From: Mansonella perstans
Lineage: Eukaryota > Nematoda > Chromadorea > Rhabditida > Onchocercidae
Direction of reading: 5' to 3'
Assembly (NCBI GenBank): GCA_037074765.1
Contig: JBAMDO010000217.1
Span: 1-64,000 of the forward strand
Length of the DNA: 64,000 nt
Shown piece after piece: positions 11,554-23,000 of this stretch (position 1 is its first letter; each line of letters opens with the position of its first letter). A program made the position numbers and the translations under genes. The notes under the pieces are model-generated. The model saw only the letters and a program-made list of their open reading frames with translations. It was not told the DNA's origin and searched no databases.

Positions 11554-14500
11554 TCAGTAATTGTTGCAGTAATCATCCGATTCGTTGCTCTCATTTAATT
11601 TTTTTTCATCCATAAGCTGAAAAATAACATTGAAATGAAAATCAATGGATTAAAAACTTCTAATATGGCCTTAATTTTCATCATTTATGATTTCAAGCTT
11701 TTAGGAATAACGGCGTAGAGTTAGGAGGTAATTCCAGTTAGAGATTCTTAAATGCTTTAAAAATGCTAGACATTAAGTAAGTTGATTGGTTTAGAAAAGC
11801 ACAAATATACCTATATACCTCTTCATAGTCCTTTTCAAGAGCAGCCAAATCTTCACGTGCCTCAATGAATTCACCTTCCTCCATACCTTCTCCGACGAAC
11901 CAATGTACAAAGGCTCGTTTTGCAAACATCAGATCGAATTTAAGATCCAAACGTGCCCATGCTTCAGCAATTGCCGTTGTATTGGCTAACATGCAAAGGG
12001 CACGCGGTACAGGCGCAAGATCACCATCTGGCACCACAGCAGGTGGCGCATCATTAATACCTATCTGAACATAAAAAAAAAATTCAGTTATTTCAAACTT
12101 TTCAAGCGGAAAATTTTTAGTATATTGACAATATATGTGTACTTCAACAATAAGCCAAATATCCTCAATGCCTCCGGTAATCCCTTGAAATTTTTTGGTC
12201 TTGAATCCGGTTGGGCACCAATCTACAAAACTGATCTGTCTTCGCTTACGGACTGCACTAATGGCTTCATTAACATCATTCGGTCTGGTAATCCCTTGAA
12301 TTTTTTTTTTGGATTTACCTTGAATCCGGTTGGGCACCAATCTACAAAATTGATCTGTCTTCGCTTACGGATTGCATTAATGGCTTCATTAACATCAATC
12401 GGTGTAATACTACCGCGGTACAAAAGGCATATCGACATGTATGCACCTTTCGATGGATCACACTGAATGATACAATTATATTTTTGTTTAATAAGTTAAA
12501 TGCAAAAAAGTAGGTATACTAAGTCTAAGTAAATCAAGGCAAAATCAGAAGACCATTTTAGATTAGAATGTTTGAATGAAAACAAAATGATCTGTTAGAA
12601 ATAAGAAATTTCAACTCAAAAAAATACCAAATAATTCAAAAGTAAAATTAAAGTATTAAAATTTATAGCAGCACATACTTTCATCATTTGATTGGGTGTC
12701 TCAAAACAATCTCTGGTGATATCCATGACTGAAAGTGATTCATGGCAAGCTTCTTCCATAGATACTACCGGAGCATACGTTATAAGCGGGAAATGAACAC
12801 GTGGATATGGTACTAAGTTGGTCTGAAATTCCATCAGATCTACGTTCAATGCGCCATCGAAACGCAATGAAGCCGTGATCGATGAAACGACCTGAAATTG
12901 ATTCAAATAAGAAATTAATTTTTGTAATGAATATTCCATTCATTGTCAATAAGACTGATTTTGAAATTTCGGAATTGTTCGAAATAATTTTGCATACTTT
13001 TAAAGACTTATTTATTATATCTATTGATAATACAACTACTGATACAATTTATCATTTCTGATCATAAATTTATTTACAAACATTTTGTTGGTTGATTTTC
13101 GTCCTTCCTTTTTATCTCTGGCTAGCACCTTGTCACTAATTAATTAGTTAATCTTACTGTTTCACAAATTTATTTACAAGCATTTTATTATGGTTCGTTT
13201 TGTTTGTTTTTTTAACTGCTCTGCATATCTCATAGCAATTAATTTTGAATGTAAGACATTGACGAATATTTCCAAGTTATTAATTAACTAATTAGAAGTT
13301 ATTTACAGTAGTCTTTTTTTGATCAGCGCCTCGCCACACAATTAATTAGTTAGCTTTATTCATTCTTTACAAATTTATTTACAAACATTTTGTTATGTTT
13401 ATTAATTTTGACTGTAAAAAACTCACAAAGATTTTAAATTATTAATTATTTAATTAATTAAAAATTAATTGTAGGAAATACCAGTTATCATTTAAGATAC
13501 AATGAATTATAGAAGAAAATTGATTACAGTGAGCAAACCTGAGCAACGAGACGATTCAGATTAGGATAAGATGGTCGATCAACATGAAGATTATGGTGAC
13601 ATATGTCAAAAATTGCTTCATTGTCAACAACGAATGAACAATCAGCATACTCAAGAGTACCATGTGTTGTAAGAACCGAATTATACGGTTCCACTACCGA
13701 AGTTGAAACTTGTGGTGCCGGATAGATCGAAAATTGCAGCTTGCTTTTTCTCGCATAATCAATCATTAGATGTTCCATTAGCAGTGCTGTAAAACCGGAG
13801 CCGGTACCACCACCAAACGAATGGAACAGCATGAATCCTCAAAAATAGAAATGAATATTTCAGTTTCTATTTTTCATTATTTTCCACAATTCTTAAAACA
13901 ACATTTTTCGTCCACACTGAAGTAATTCATATCGGTCGTTTCTTTTGATCTTTATAAGTGTACTTGGCAAATTCTAAAACTTTTGGCAAGTTTTTTTTTT
14001 TTTTTGTCTTACAAAGCAAAGCATTTTCCCATAATTAATCGTTAAGCATTCTATTAGCAATGATGTAAAACCGGAATCGATACCATTACCACCAAACGAA
14101 GTATTAACCTTGCAAGCCACTACAATTCTCGGCCAAACGGCGAATACGATCCATTGTCGTATCAATCGTGTCTTTGCCAATTGTATAATGTCCACGGGCA
14201 TAATTATTTGCTGCATCCTCAAGACCGGTTACCATTTGCTCTGGATGAAACAATTCCTTGTATTTTCCACCACGAATCACGTCTGTAAAATGTAAACCGG
14301 ATTCATTTTATTTCGTTCAAACATTTTTTGATTTGCTTTTTTCTTTCTTGTTGAAATCAATTTTAAATAATTAATGCATTTAATAACAATTTATACAAAA
14401 CTTTTTTTCATACTTAATTTGTTAGAATCATAAAGTTAAATTCCCAATTACCGACAACGGTTGGCTCCAAATCGACTAACAAAGCACGTGGAACATAACG

Positions 14501-15171
14501 TTCATTGGCTGTTTCGGAGAAGAAGGTCGTAAGTGATGATGGATCATGTTTATTTGGTTCTGAAGCCAATTGGCCATCCGGTTGAATACCATGCTCCAGA
14601 CAGAACAGCTCCCAACATGCATTTCCAATTTGCACACCAGCTTGGCCAATGTGCATCAAAATAACTTCACGCTGGAACAGTGCAATGAGAATTGCAAATT
14701 TAAACAGCAAATTTATGTACTTTGTTAACTTATTATTAACTTATTGTGACATTAAATGTGAATAGTTCACGTTTAAATTATTTCATAAAATTACCCATAA
14801 ATATCAAAGTCTTTTCCAGTTTTTTTTTTCAAAAAAATAAAAGAACTTTGCAAATTTGTGTCAATTTGTCAACTTGTTTTGACATCAAATGAAAATAGCC
14901 GACTACCTTCTCGGTAAAAATGAAATTTAAAATTGTTTAAAGGTAAGAACAATTAGAAACAATTACAAATTTATAGTTCTAAATGCTGAATCAATCGTTA
15001 TAAAAAAACTTTCTGAAGTACTATTGATTTAAAATCGGTTTACTCCGTTTCCGCCCAGGCAGGAGAACCAAATCGGCCACCAGAATCTATTGATTCATAG
15101 TTTATTAGTTGAACTAAGTAATTAAATTTAAACAACAAAAGAAGAGTGTATACCATCTTCATAATATCCAT
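11554..15171 (-). CDS. alpha-tubulin, divergent isotype
   Basis: Microtubule subunit. Exons in coding order: 15171-15154, 14671-14452, 14282-14109, 13837-13539, 12891-12679, 12462-12319, 12064-11819, 11616-11554. The body starts [20 protein letters not shown]. It carries the nucleotide loop [12 protein letters not shown], the alpha-specific GTPase-activating Glu in DLMEFQTNL, and [17 protein letters not shown]. Length without the short first exon is 452 residues, normal for the family. The first exon could encode M only or MDIMKM, because three in-frame ATGs precede the donor at 15153. The isotype is unusual. The position of Lys40 is Pro (ASEPNKHD in place of PSDKTIGG), and the tail after LEKDYEE ends SDDYCNNY rather than a Glu-rich tail, though the terminal Tyr is kept. 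The acceptor of the 13837 exon is GAG rather than CAG. Confidence 0.93.
12176..12405 (-). repeat. tandem duplication of an alpha-tubulin exon segment
   Basis: Two adjacent copies of about 110-119 bp, at about 12176-12286 and 12287-12405. The right copy is part of the coding exon 12462-12319 ([19 protein letters not shown]). The left copy lies in the following intron and still encodes [20 protein letters not shown]. The copies differ by few bases. The intronic copy has ACC instead of GTA after TTCAAG, so it lacks the donor and is probably not spliced in. Confidence 0.88.
14020..14106 (-). pseudogene. relic of an alpha-tubulin exon inside an intron
   Basis: Just after the donor at 14108 the intron encodes [20 protein letters not shown] followed by INYGKM. 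This is a decayed copy of the start of the next exon ([25 protein letters not shown]). The GGGTGSG loop is broken in the copy, so it cannot bind nucleotide normally. No donor matching the functional exon is present. Confidence 0.8.
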
Positions 15172-17093
15172 TTCAGCGATAGACTTGTCAGTTTTTGCTG
15201 CTAAAAAATACATCACATGAATGGCAAATTTGGTAAATCTACAGTTTTTGTTATTTGTCTAACAAAAATTGCTGCACAAATAGCAGTTTGAAGAACAAAA
15301 AAGCAAAATATCGTTTTTCAATAATTAAATTGATAATTTGATGTAATATCAAATATCAAAATTGCCAATATTATTTGAAAAAATAACTGCGCCAAATAAA
15401 TCCTCAAATAGTCTACTGTGTTTCAAATCATCAGGTCACCCCTTTCAACACAGGTTTCATCTGTTTGATACCGGTTTTTGCACCGGAACAGTAATTTCAT
15501 ATCGGTGGACATCGGTGAATTTTTATGCGGATAAAGTGTTACAAGTTTGATAATTGAATAATTAGAAATGATACATCAATTTTTTGAATAGAACTACAAA
15601 TTAATTAATGAAAATTAGGGATGTGCACAAATGATGGAAGCGTTAATTAGCACGCCAATTGGATAGAATTTGCCAGTTAAAAAACGCCAAAAAAAACAAA
15701 TCAAGCAAGAAGACAAAACCTTTCACCACGATGAATGTTTACAATAATGACATACAACCGATTCTATAAAGTTTATAAAATTCATTTATAAAAAAATTTG
15801 CATATTTTCTTGGAAATGCTTAAAGGGCGTATTGTACCATTTTATTTGCAAAGAGTACATTTTCTACAAAACATGGATGGATAAAAAATCAAAAAAAAAA
15901 AAAAAAATATAAAGTGAGTGAAACTTTAACATAAATTATAATTTACATAAATATGCAGTAGCAATTTTTGTAACTCATTATTCTACACGTGGATATGTTT
16001 CAGAAGATGTGCCAATTTTAAGTGAAAATTATCATTTACGCTAACTTATAATTTACATAAATATACGATAAAATTTTATAAATTACTGATGAAATATTCT
16101 GCATGATGATAAATAGATATGATATTCGCTTTTGCTTTAAACTAATTTGCTTAATTTTGAATTTTAAATAGATTTGTGAATTTTGAATTAATTTAAATCA
16201 ATTTGTTACATCGATTACAATTGTTAACGAGAAAATGAAATTTATCTCCTTGATTTATAATTTATATCAGTTTACATTGATTCATTTTGACCCTTAGCCT
16301 TCTGATGATACGTGAAATATTTGAATTCTTGCATCGTTGCAGTTATTCTCTCATTATTAAAAAATAAACTGGTGGGATTGTATGTTTCATAGAGGTAATG
16401 TATGCATTGCGTAACTGATACGACGTATTGTAACGTATATCATGATAAGTTAGGAGAAGGTTAAGATGGTGCATGTTTGTTGTGGGAATTGAAGAAATCA
16501 ATGATGAGCTAATTACCAGAATTCCGGAATATCTCGGTCATTCTGTTTTCCTTGGCTTTTTTCAAATTTTACTACTGCTTCATCCCATTTTGCCTATATG
16601 CTAAAGGAGTTCACAGTATGGGTAAGGAATGTAGGTGCAAGAAGATGTTGTGTTTCAACAGATTGCAAATAACATCGAGGATTCTACGAGAGATAACGAA
16701 AATAACAACATTGATTTTGGGCAAAGGAATGAGCAGTGATTGCTAAAATTTCGATATATAATACAGTGCTTCTCATTAAGGGAAGAGCTATGCAACAGAG
16801 ATTAGTAAAGACTTAATGTAATGAAGAGGAAAAAGAAAAAATTGATAAAAACATTGGCAATAATTGAAAGTAATTCTGAAATTTTTATTTTTACTCTTTT
16901 TCGTTGCAAAAAAAATTTGTTGATTACATAATTTATGAAATAAATTAGAAAAATTTTTAGATTATGTGTGATAAGCTTCAATGCTTCGATGAGGGTGTCT
17001 TTATCGATCTCAGATAAAGAATACCCTTATTGTTTTCCTTTGTGGTGCTTTTTTTTTGGAAAGGCGTATTTAGCACTTAATACAATTAAATCG
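15172..17093. other. divergent intergenic region (tubulin / RAPTOR)
   Basis: About 1.9 kb between two divergently transcribed genes, so it should hold both promoters. It is AT-rich with an A run at 15891-15907. An open stretch just upstream of the RAPTOR start (about 16968-17093) could extend RAPTOR N-terminally but has no recognised motif. On the minus strand a possible trans-splice acceptor lies about 30 nt upstream of the tubulin ATG. Confidence 0.5.
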
Positions 17094-20000
17094 ATGGATG
17101 ATGCTGTAAGTTTAACGTTGAAATTATCATTTCTTATTTTCTTATTTCTCATTTTTTTTTTTTTTTAAACTGCAAAATATGTAAGATAACGGAACTATGT
17201 ATGTTTAAAATAGGGTAGAAAACGAAAAAAAAATGCAATATCATAAGATGAGCAAAAGTAAAATGAGGTTTACTTGAAATCCATAATAGATTAAATCAGA
17301 ACTACAATTACAAATTATACTGCCAAGTTTGATAAGCATGAATTAGTATAATTCCGTACAATGATCTGAATTTATCCAATCTTTATTCATATTAATCATG
17401 TTGTAGTTCGCCTTGTTCATAATATTGTGTTACAGTCATATTAGAAATATATACTGGGAAATTAATATAGAAATTACGGGCAGTAATATGGCTGAATACT
17501 AATAATGAAGGGAGTAGGATTATCAAGGCGTCTTTTTTCTTTTCAGTGGAACATTATTCTAGTTAAAAAATTAGTATTAATTATTTCAGAAAAGCGATCC
17601 ACCGTTGCCAACATGGTTTCAGGATTTACGACACGTGGAGAAGATCGTGGGCATTAGAGAGGAAATTGTTGATAGAGATTTATGGTATGTCTTTTACTAG
17701 CAAATTTGTGTTTTTCGAAATTTCAGTTGTTTTGTTTATTTTTATAATCAGAATCTCCGAACACGTTGCTTGACGATATAAATTTATTCAGAGGTTCAGG
17801 ATGATTTAGTAAATATAATCCGTAAACTTTCAGTTGCTTCATCTTTAAAAGTATTGTAGGCGGAAATATTCAAAAGAACGTATGAGAACGGTGTCGGTAG
17901 CCCTTGTGCTATGTCTGAACATTGGTGTTGATCCACCAGATGTTCATAAACCAAATCCATGTGCACGAAAAGAATGCTGGATTGATCCACAGGGAATGAA
18001 TCCTCAAAAAGCTGTCGTTAAAATCGCTAGCACGCTGCAGAAAAGTTACGAACGTTGGCAACCACGTGCAAGGTAAGTTGGCAAAAGTAGGTTATTTGCT
18101 GTTTCTGCGCTTTCTGTGTTGTAATAACGATAAGCTGTATAAAATGTAAGGATTATGAAGATGGCATGATTTCCTTAAACATGTGTGAATAACTCATAGA
18201 ATGCTAGGTACTGTTTCAAATAAATTGTAATTTGATTTCTGTTCGACTTTTTTTTTTTCGCAGGTATAAAACAGTTACTGATCCAACAGTAGATGATGTT
18301 CGACGTTTATGTCAAAGTTTACGACGCAATGCCAAAGATGAACGCATTTTATTTCATTATAATGGACATGGTGTTCCAAGACCGACTGAAAACGGTGAAG
18401 TATGGGTTTTCAACAAAAATTTTACTCAGGTATCTGAAATACTTCAAATATACAATGAAAAAGCTTTTATTTTCTTAATCCATTCAGTCAATAAATTTGC
18501 AAAGTAAAAAAGTATTTTCAGTATATTCCGCTTTCGATTTTTGACTTGCAGTCTTGGATGGGTCATCCGGCCGTTTATGTTTGGGATTGTCATTGCGCTG
18601 GTCTTGCTGGTATTTCCTAAATTTTTTCTGCAGGTTTTAGCACGTGATTAGAAGGATTATTTCCCATAAAAACTGGACGCGTTTCATACGAGTGCATCAA
18701 ACCTTAGCTTTTTTTACTTTGAGGAACTGATCTGCAAACATGCTGGAAGTAACTGATGCTTCTTTCCTGATTTCTTGGTGCCTGTTACTTGGTTTCTTGA
18801 TTCAGCTTATCTCTGTAATTTTCTCCATTCTGCGAATGCGGAGGGAACTGAGTGATGGTCTGTATTTTATTCTGTTTTTTCATTGCATTTTATAAGTTGT
18901 GTCGTATTTTTAGTAAAGTCTTTCATTCGCTTTGCTGAGGATCATGAGAAAGAGTGGGTTAAACAACTCGATGAACATATGGAAACGCGTCCACCACCAT
19001 TACCTATCATTCAAGCCGAAATGAGTCTTGAGGAAAAGGCATCTGCTTTTGGATTCCGGAAGAAGCCAAACTTTAAGGTATATCACTTAAACTGTCTGTC
19101 GGTTGGAAAATATGGTTTCATAACCTGATTTAAATTGTAGGAATGTATTCACATTGGAGCGTGCGAAGATCACGAATTACTTCCAATGGATTCAAGACTT
19201 CCAGCTGATCTTTTCACGTCCTGTATTTTAACTCCAATTCAAACTTCAGTTTTGTGGTATATCTTGAAAAATCATCTAGAGGTATTCTTTATTCACTGAA
19301 GTCATGAACCATGTTTGGTCGAGGGTATGGCGATTTAATCTGTTTAATAATGCTTCGGTGCTTTAGGATCGTTTCCCGGTAACAGTAATTGATAAGATTC
19401 CTGGCCAGCTGAATGATCGTAGAACCATGCTTGGCGAGTTGAACTGGATATTCACAGCAATTACTGACACGATTGCATGGAGTTCACTTCCAAAAGATTT
19501 GTTTCAGAAACTGTTTCGATTGGTACGCTTTAGTTTTTCTTTTTCTTTCAGTGAATTCTCTTAATTCAAGTTATTAAAAATCTTTGTATAGAACCCTTTC
19601 GGTTACCATAGGTGTGATTTCACATTATTTTTCGCAAATTCTCACCATTCTACGACATTTTTAGCATAATTACTTTCTTCATTACGTTATAAATTTATTA
19701 CCCATAAAATGTGCTTTCTTTTCATACTTCCGATATTTTCTTTCATTAGCATGTTCCAATGAAATTCTTTATAGACTATCACCGAAAATATTCTGCATTA
19801 TTTTTCAGGATTTGTTACTGGCATCAGTATTTCGAAGTTTTGTATTGGCTAACCGAGTTATGCGCGAAAATCAGTGTTATGTCGTTTCTCATCCTTCTTT
19901 ACCATCTGTTCACAATCATCCTCTTTGGGATGCCTGGGATTATACCATCGATTTGTGCCTGAGCCAAATGCAGGGCTTAGCGACGCCAAAGCAAAAACTT

Positions 20001-23000
20001 TGGTCTGTTGCAAGGGAAATATATTTTTCACGTTCATCCGTTCGTCATGAATGTATGTTTGAGTGAAATTAATTTTTCATAAGTCAGTGATATTATAAAC
20101 ATTTGGTCATGTTGTTTAAACTTTTTCGTAACACTTAAAAGAATCCAAATGCTAGTTATAATTTAATTATCACCAAGAGACTCTCAGAGCAAATTATACT
20201 TTTGTGTTATCCTTTTAACATTTATCTTGTTTATTATCATCATTGCAACATTCGAGGAATTTTTTAATAATTTAGCATTATTTTCTAGTACTTATTGACG
20301 TGAGTTCCCAGCTTGCACCAGTGGATGAAACAGATTACACACATAATTGGTTTTTCATTGAACAGTTGCAAGCATTTGAAGTTTGGCTTAAATATGGTGG
20401 AGAACGGCGGACTCCCCCTCAACAGCTCCCTGTTGTCTTGCAAGTACTCCTGAGCCAGGTATTGATTGAAGGTTTTAATACATTTCTGAATATTTACAAT
20501 ATTATATACATTTATACATATTTTCAATCATATCGTACTAATTTTAAAAAGTTTTTCGAAACTTTGACATGAAATTTGACCGAAAGTGATTGTAATCATT
20601 GTTTTGAGGTACATTTTGAGGTACATCGAGTGAAAGCGCTGGAGCTTTTGGCCCGCTTCCTAGATTTGGGTTCATGGGCTGTAGGCCATGCCCTCTCTGT
20701 CGGTGTATTTCCATATGTTCTGAAGTTGCTTCAAAGTGCAACAAAAGAACTGCGACCGTGGTTGGCGTTTATTTGGGCAAAAATTCTTGCTGTAGAAACA
20801 AGTTGTCAAGTGGATCTCATTAAGGATAAGGAGCGAGGGTGAGTTTTATCAGAAGTTGGAAATTATTAGCGTCTAATAACCATGAAGAAAATGAATGCTG
20901 AAAGGAGGAGTATGTTATTCTTATTTTCCCTGGTAAATATTGCACTTTGTGGAAAATATATAAAAAACAAAATACGTTTCAAACAGCCTCCAGGAAGGGG
21001 GTTTATATATGTTGGGAGTAGCGTCTGAGTGTTGGAAAGAGAAAGCTTCGATTTCGAAAAATTATGTCAAGTTCTTGAGATCTGATAAATTGTAAGAGAT
21101 GAAATGTCTTTTTCTTTTTTAGATATATGTACTTTTTGACGATCTTAAACGATCCTAACACTAATCCACGGCAAAAAATTGTCCCAGCATTTGTGATGGC
21201 TGCACTGATTGAAAATAACTATAGGTTTGTAATTTTGTTTTCAGTTTATATGCTGCAGGAGTGTATACTGTAATCGTATGAGGTAGTTTTCACTTTTTTA
21301 ATATATCATTTTAGACCTGCACAAGAATTATTAACCGATAATAGATACGTAACACTTTGCATCGAGCTTCTATCAGATACATCTCTGCGACAGTGCAGAT
21401 TGCTGCGGTTGTGGTTACTTATTGGTCTTGGACGACTTTGGGCTGATTACGATGACGCCAGGTGGCAGGCTATTAGATTGGCTGCTTATGAAAGGGTATG
21501 CGTGGTGTTCTTTTTAAAAATGGCTTCGAGGAAGAACTGTATTGAAAAATTCCAGTGCAAATACTATCCATACCTAAACTAAAGTGTGAGTTAGATTCTT
21601 TTCAGTTTCTAGTTGCTAGTTTTACAGGTTCTTGAATTTCTGGACGATTCAGTTCCGGAAGTACGCGCTGCTGCAGTGTATGCAATTGGATGTCTTGTAA
21701 GAAATAAGTCGGAAAATATCGAACATGCAACAATTGTACGTTTGTATATGAAATCTCTTTTGCAGATCCAGGATTAGATAACGTTAGGAAATCATGTGGT
21801 GTTTAGTATATAATGTTGTCATTTGAGCGCAGTAATTTATTGTTGCCATTTACAGATTGACCATGAGGTTTGTGATAAGCTTTCGATGAAATGCACTTTT
21901 GATGGTTCGGTACTTGTTCGTGCTGAATTGGTTGTGGCAATGCAATGGTTTATTATTGATTTTGAAAATCGTTTTGCTAGTTTGTCAATGGATCTTAACG
22001 AAAAGATTGAACAGAAAAAGTGCAGGGAGAGAAAATTTTCGGTTAAAATTTGATTCGCATTCTTTAATCGGTTATTGCTTCATTTAAATATTTAGAGAAT
22101 ATTTCTTTGCGTTATTAGGACGCACTGCAAATTATTTTGCACATCACATGTTGTAGAGATCACATCTGTCGCTTCAAGGTCACACAGAAACTTTGAATTT
22201 TTTCTTTTCATGTTTAAATGTATTTCGCTCAGTTTAGGCAGGTGAACAGGATATGAAACCGTTGCGTTCAATTGATGAAGAAGATGACGCATTTGCATCT
22301 CGTGCTTATGATCGTAGTCTTCCAAGGTTTGCTTTGCAGTTAAGAAACAATGGTTTTGTTATTTTCGATGTTCTAAATTACCGTGTGATGCATAATTTTG
22401 CAGATCTGCATCTCGAAGACGAGCCCATTTCCTGGAAGCTGCATTAAATTCACCTCGAAGATCAAATTCAATGAATTTCGGTAGGTATTATGAACAAATG
22501 TCAGTTATTATTTAGCAGAAAAAATGGTAGAGTCATGAACCTCGTTTCGATTTAGGCTAATTTTGTAATGACTTTTTTTTCCGAATATTTGTTTCATGCT
22601 TATGCATAGTTTGTAGTGACACTTAGCGATTAGATATATCATTTTTAATGACGAGAAGGTCACGTTGAAGATTGATGTTACTTTTTTTTGCTGCTAATAA
22701 AGAATTTCATATTTGAGTTTCTGGAGTAGTTGCGGATAAAGTTTACGCACAGTGGAAGGCGATGTTTGATACCAGCTCATTGAATGATTTTTCCACTAAA
22801 CTGCTGGCTTCCACAAAAGGAATGCGCAACGAAACTTTCAAGTATGCTGTTTATTTTTTTATTTAACGTTTTACTAGCGTTCAATCTGTAACAGTATTGC
22901 AGTATATTTTACAGTTATAAAATTTCATATAATATTCTAGGAACAAAGCTATTAAACAGATTGAATTCTTGGGGTCGAAAACATTCAATGACCAGTCTGA

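Noticed and set aside
12065..12318. The tubulin intron as an open coding extension
   Set aside because: The intron is open on the minus strand only in the frame of the downstream exon, not of the upstream one. It has normal GTAAAT and TTTCAG ends, so retention would break the protein.
16552..17093. Open stretches upstream of RAPTOR as N-terminal exons
   Set aside because: No family similarity; only the short MDDA exon is needed. Kept as a possibility only.
22120..22160. Possible RAPTOR exon after GCGTTATTAG reading [11 protein letters not shown]
   Set aside because: No donor in phase and no match to RAPTOR in this variable linker.
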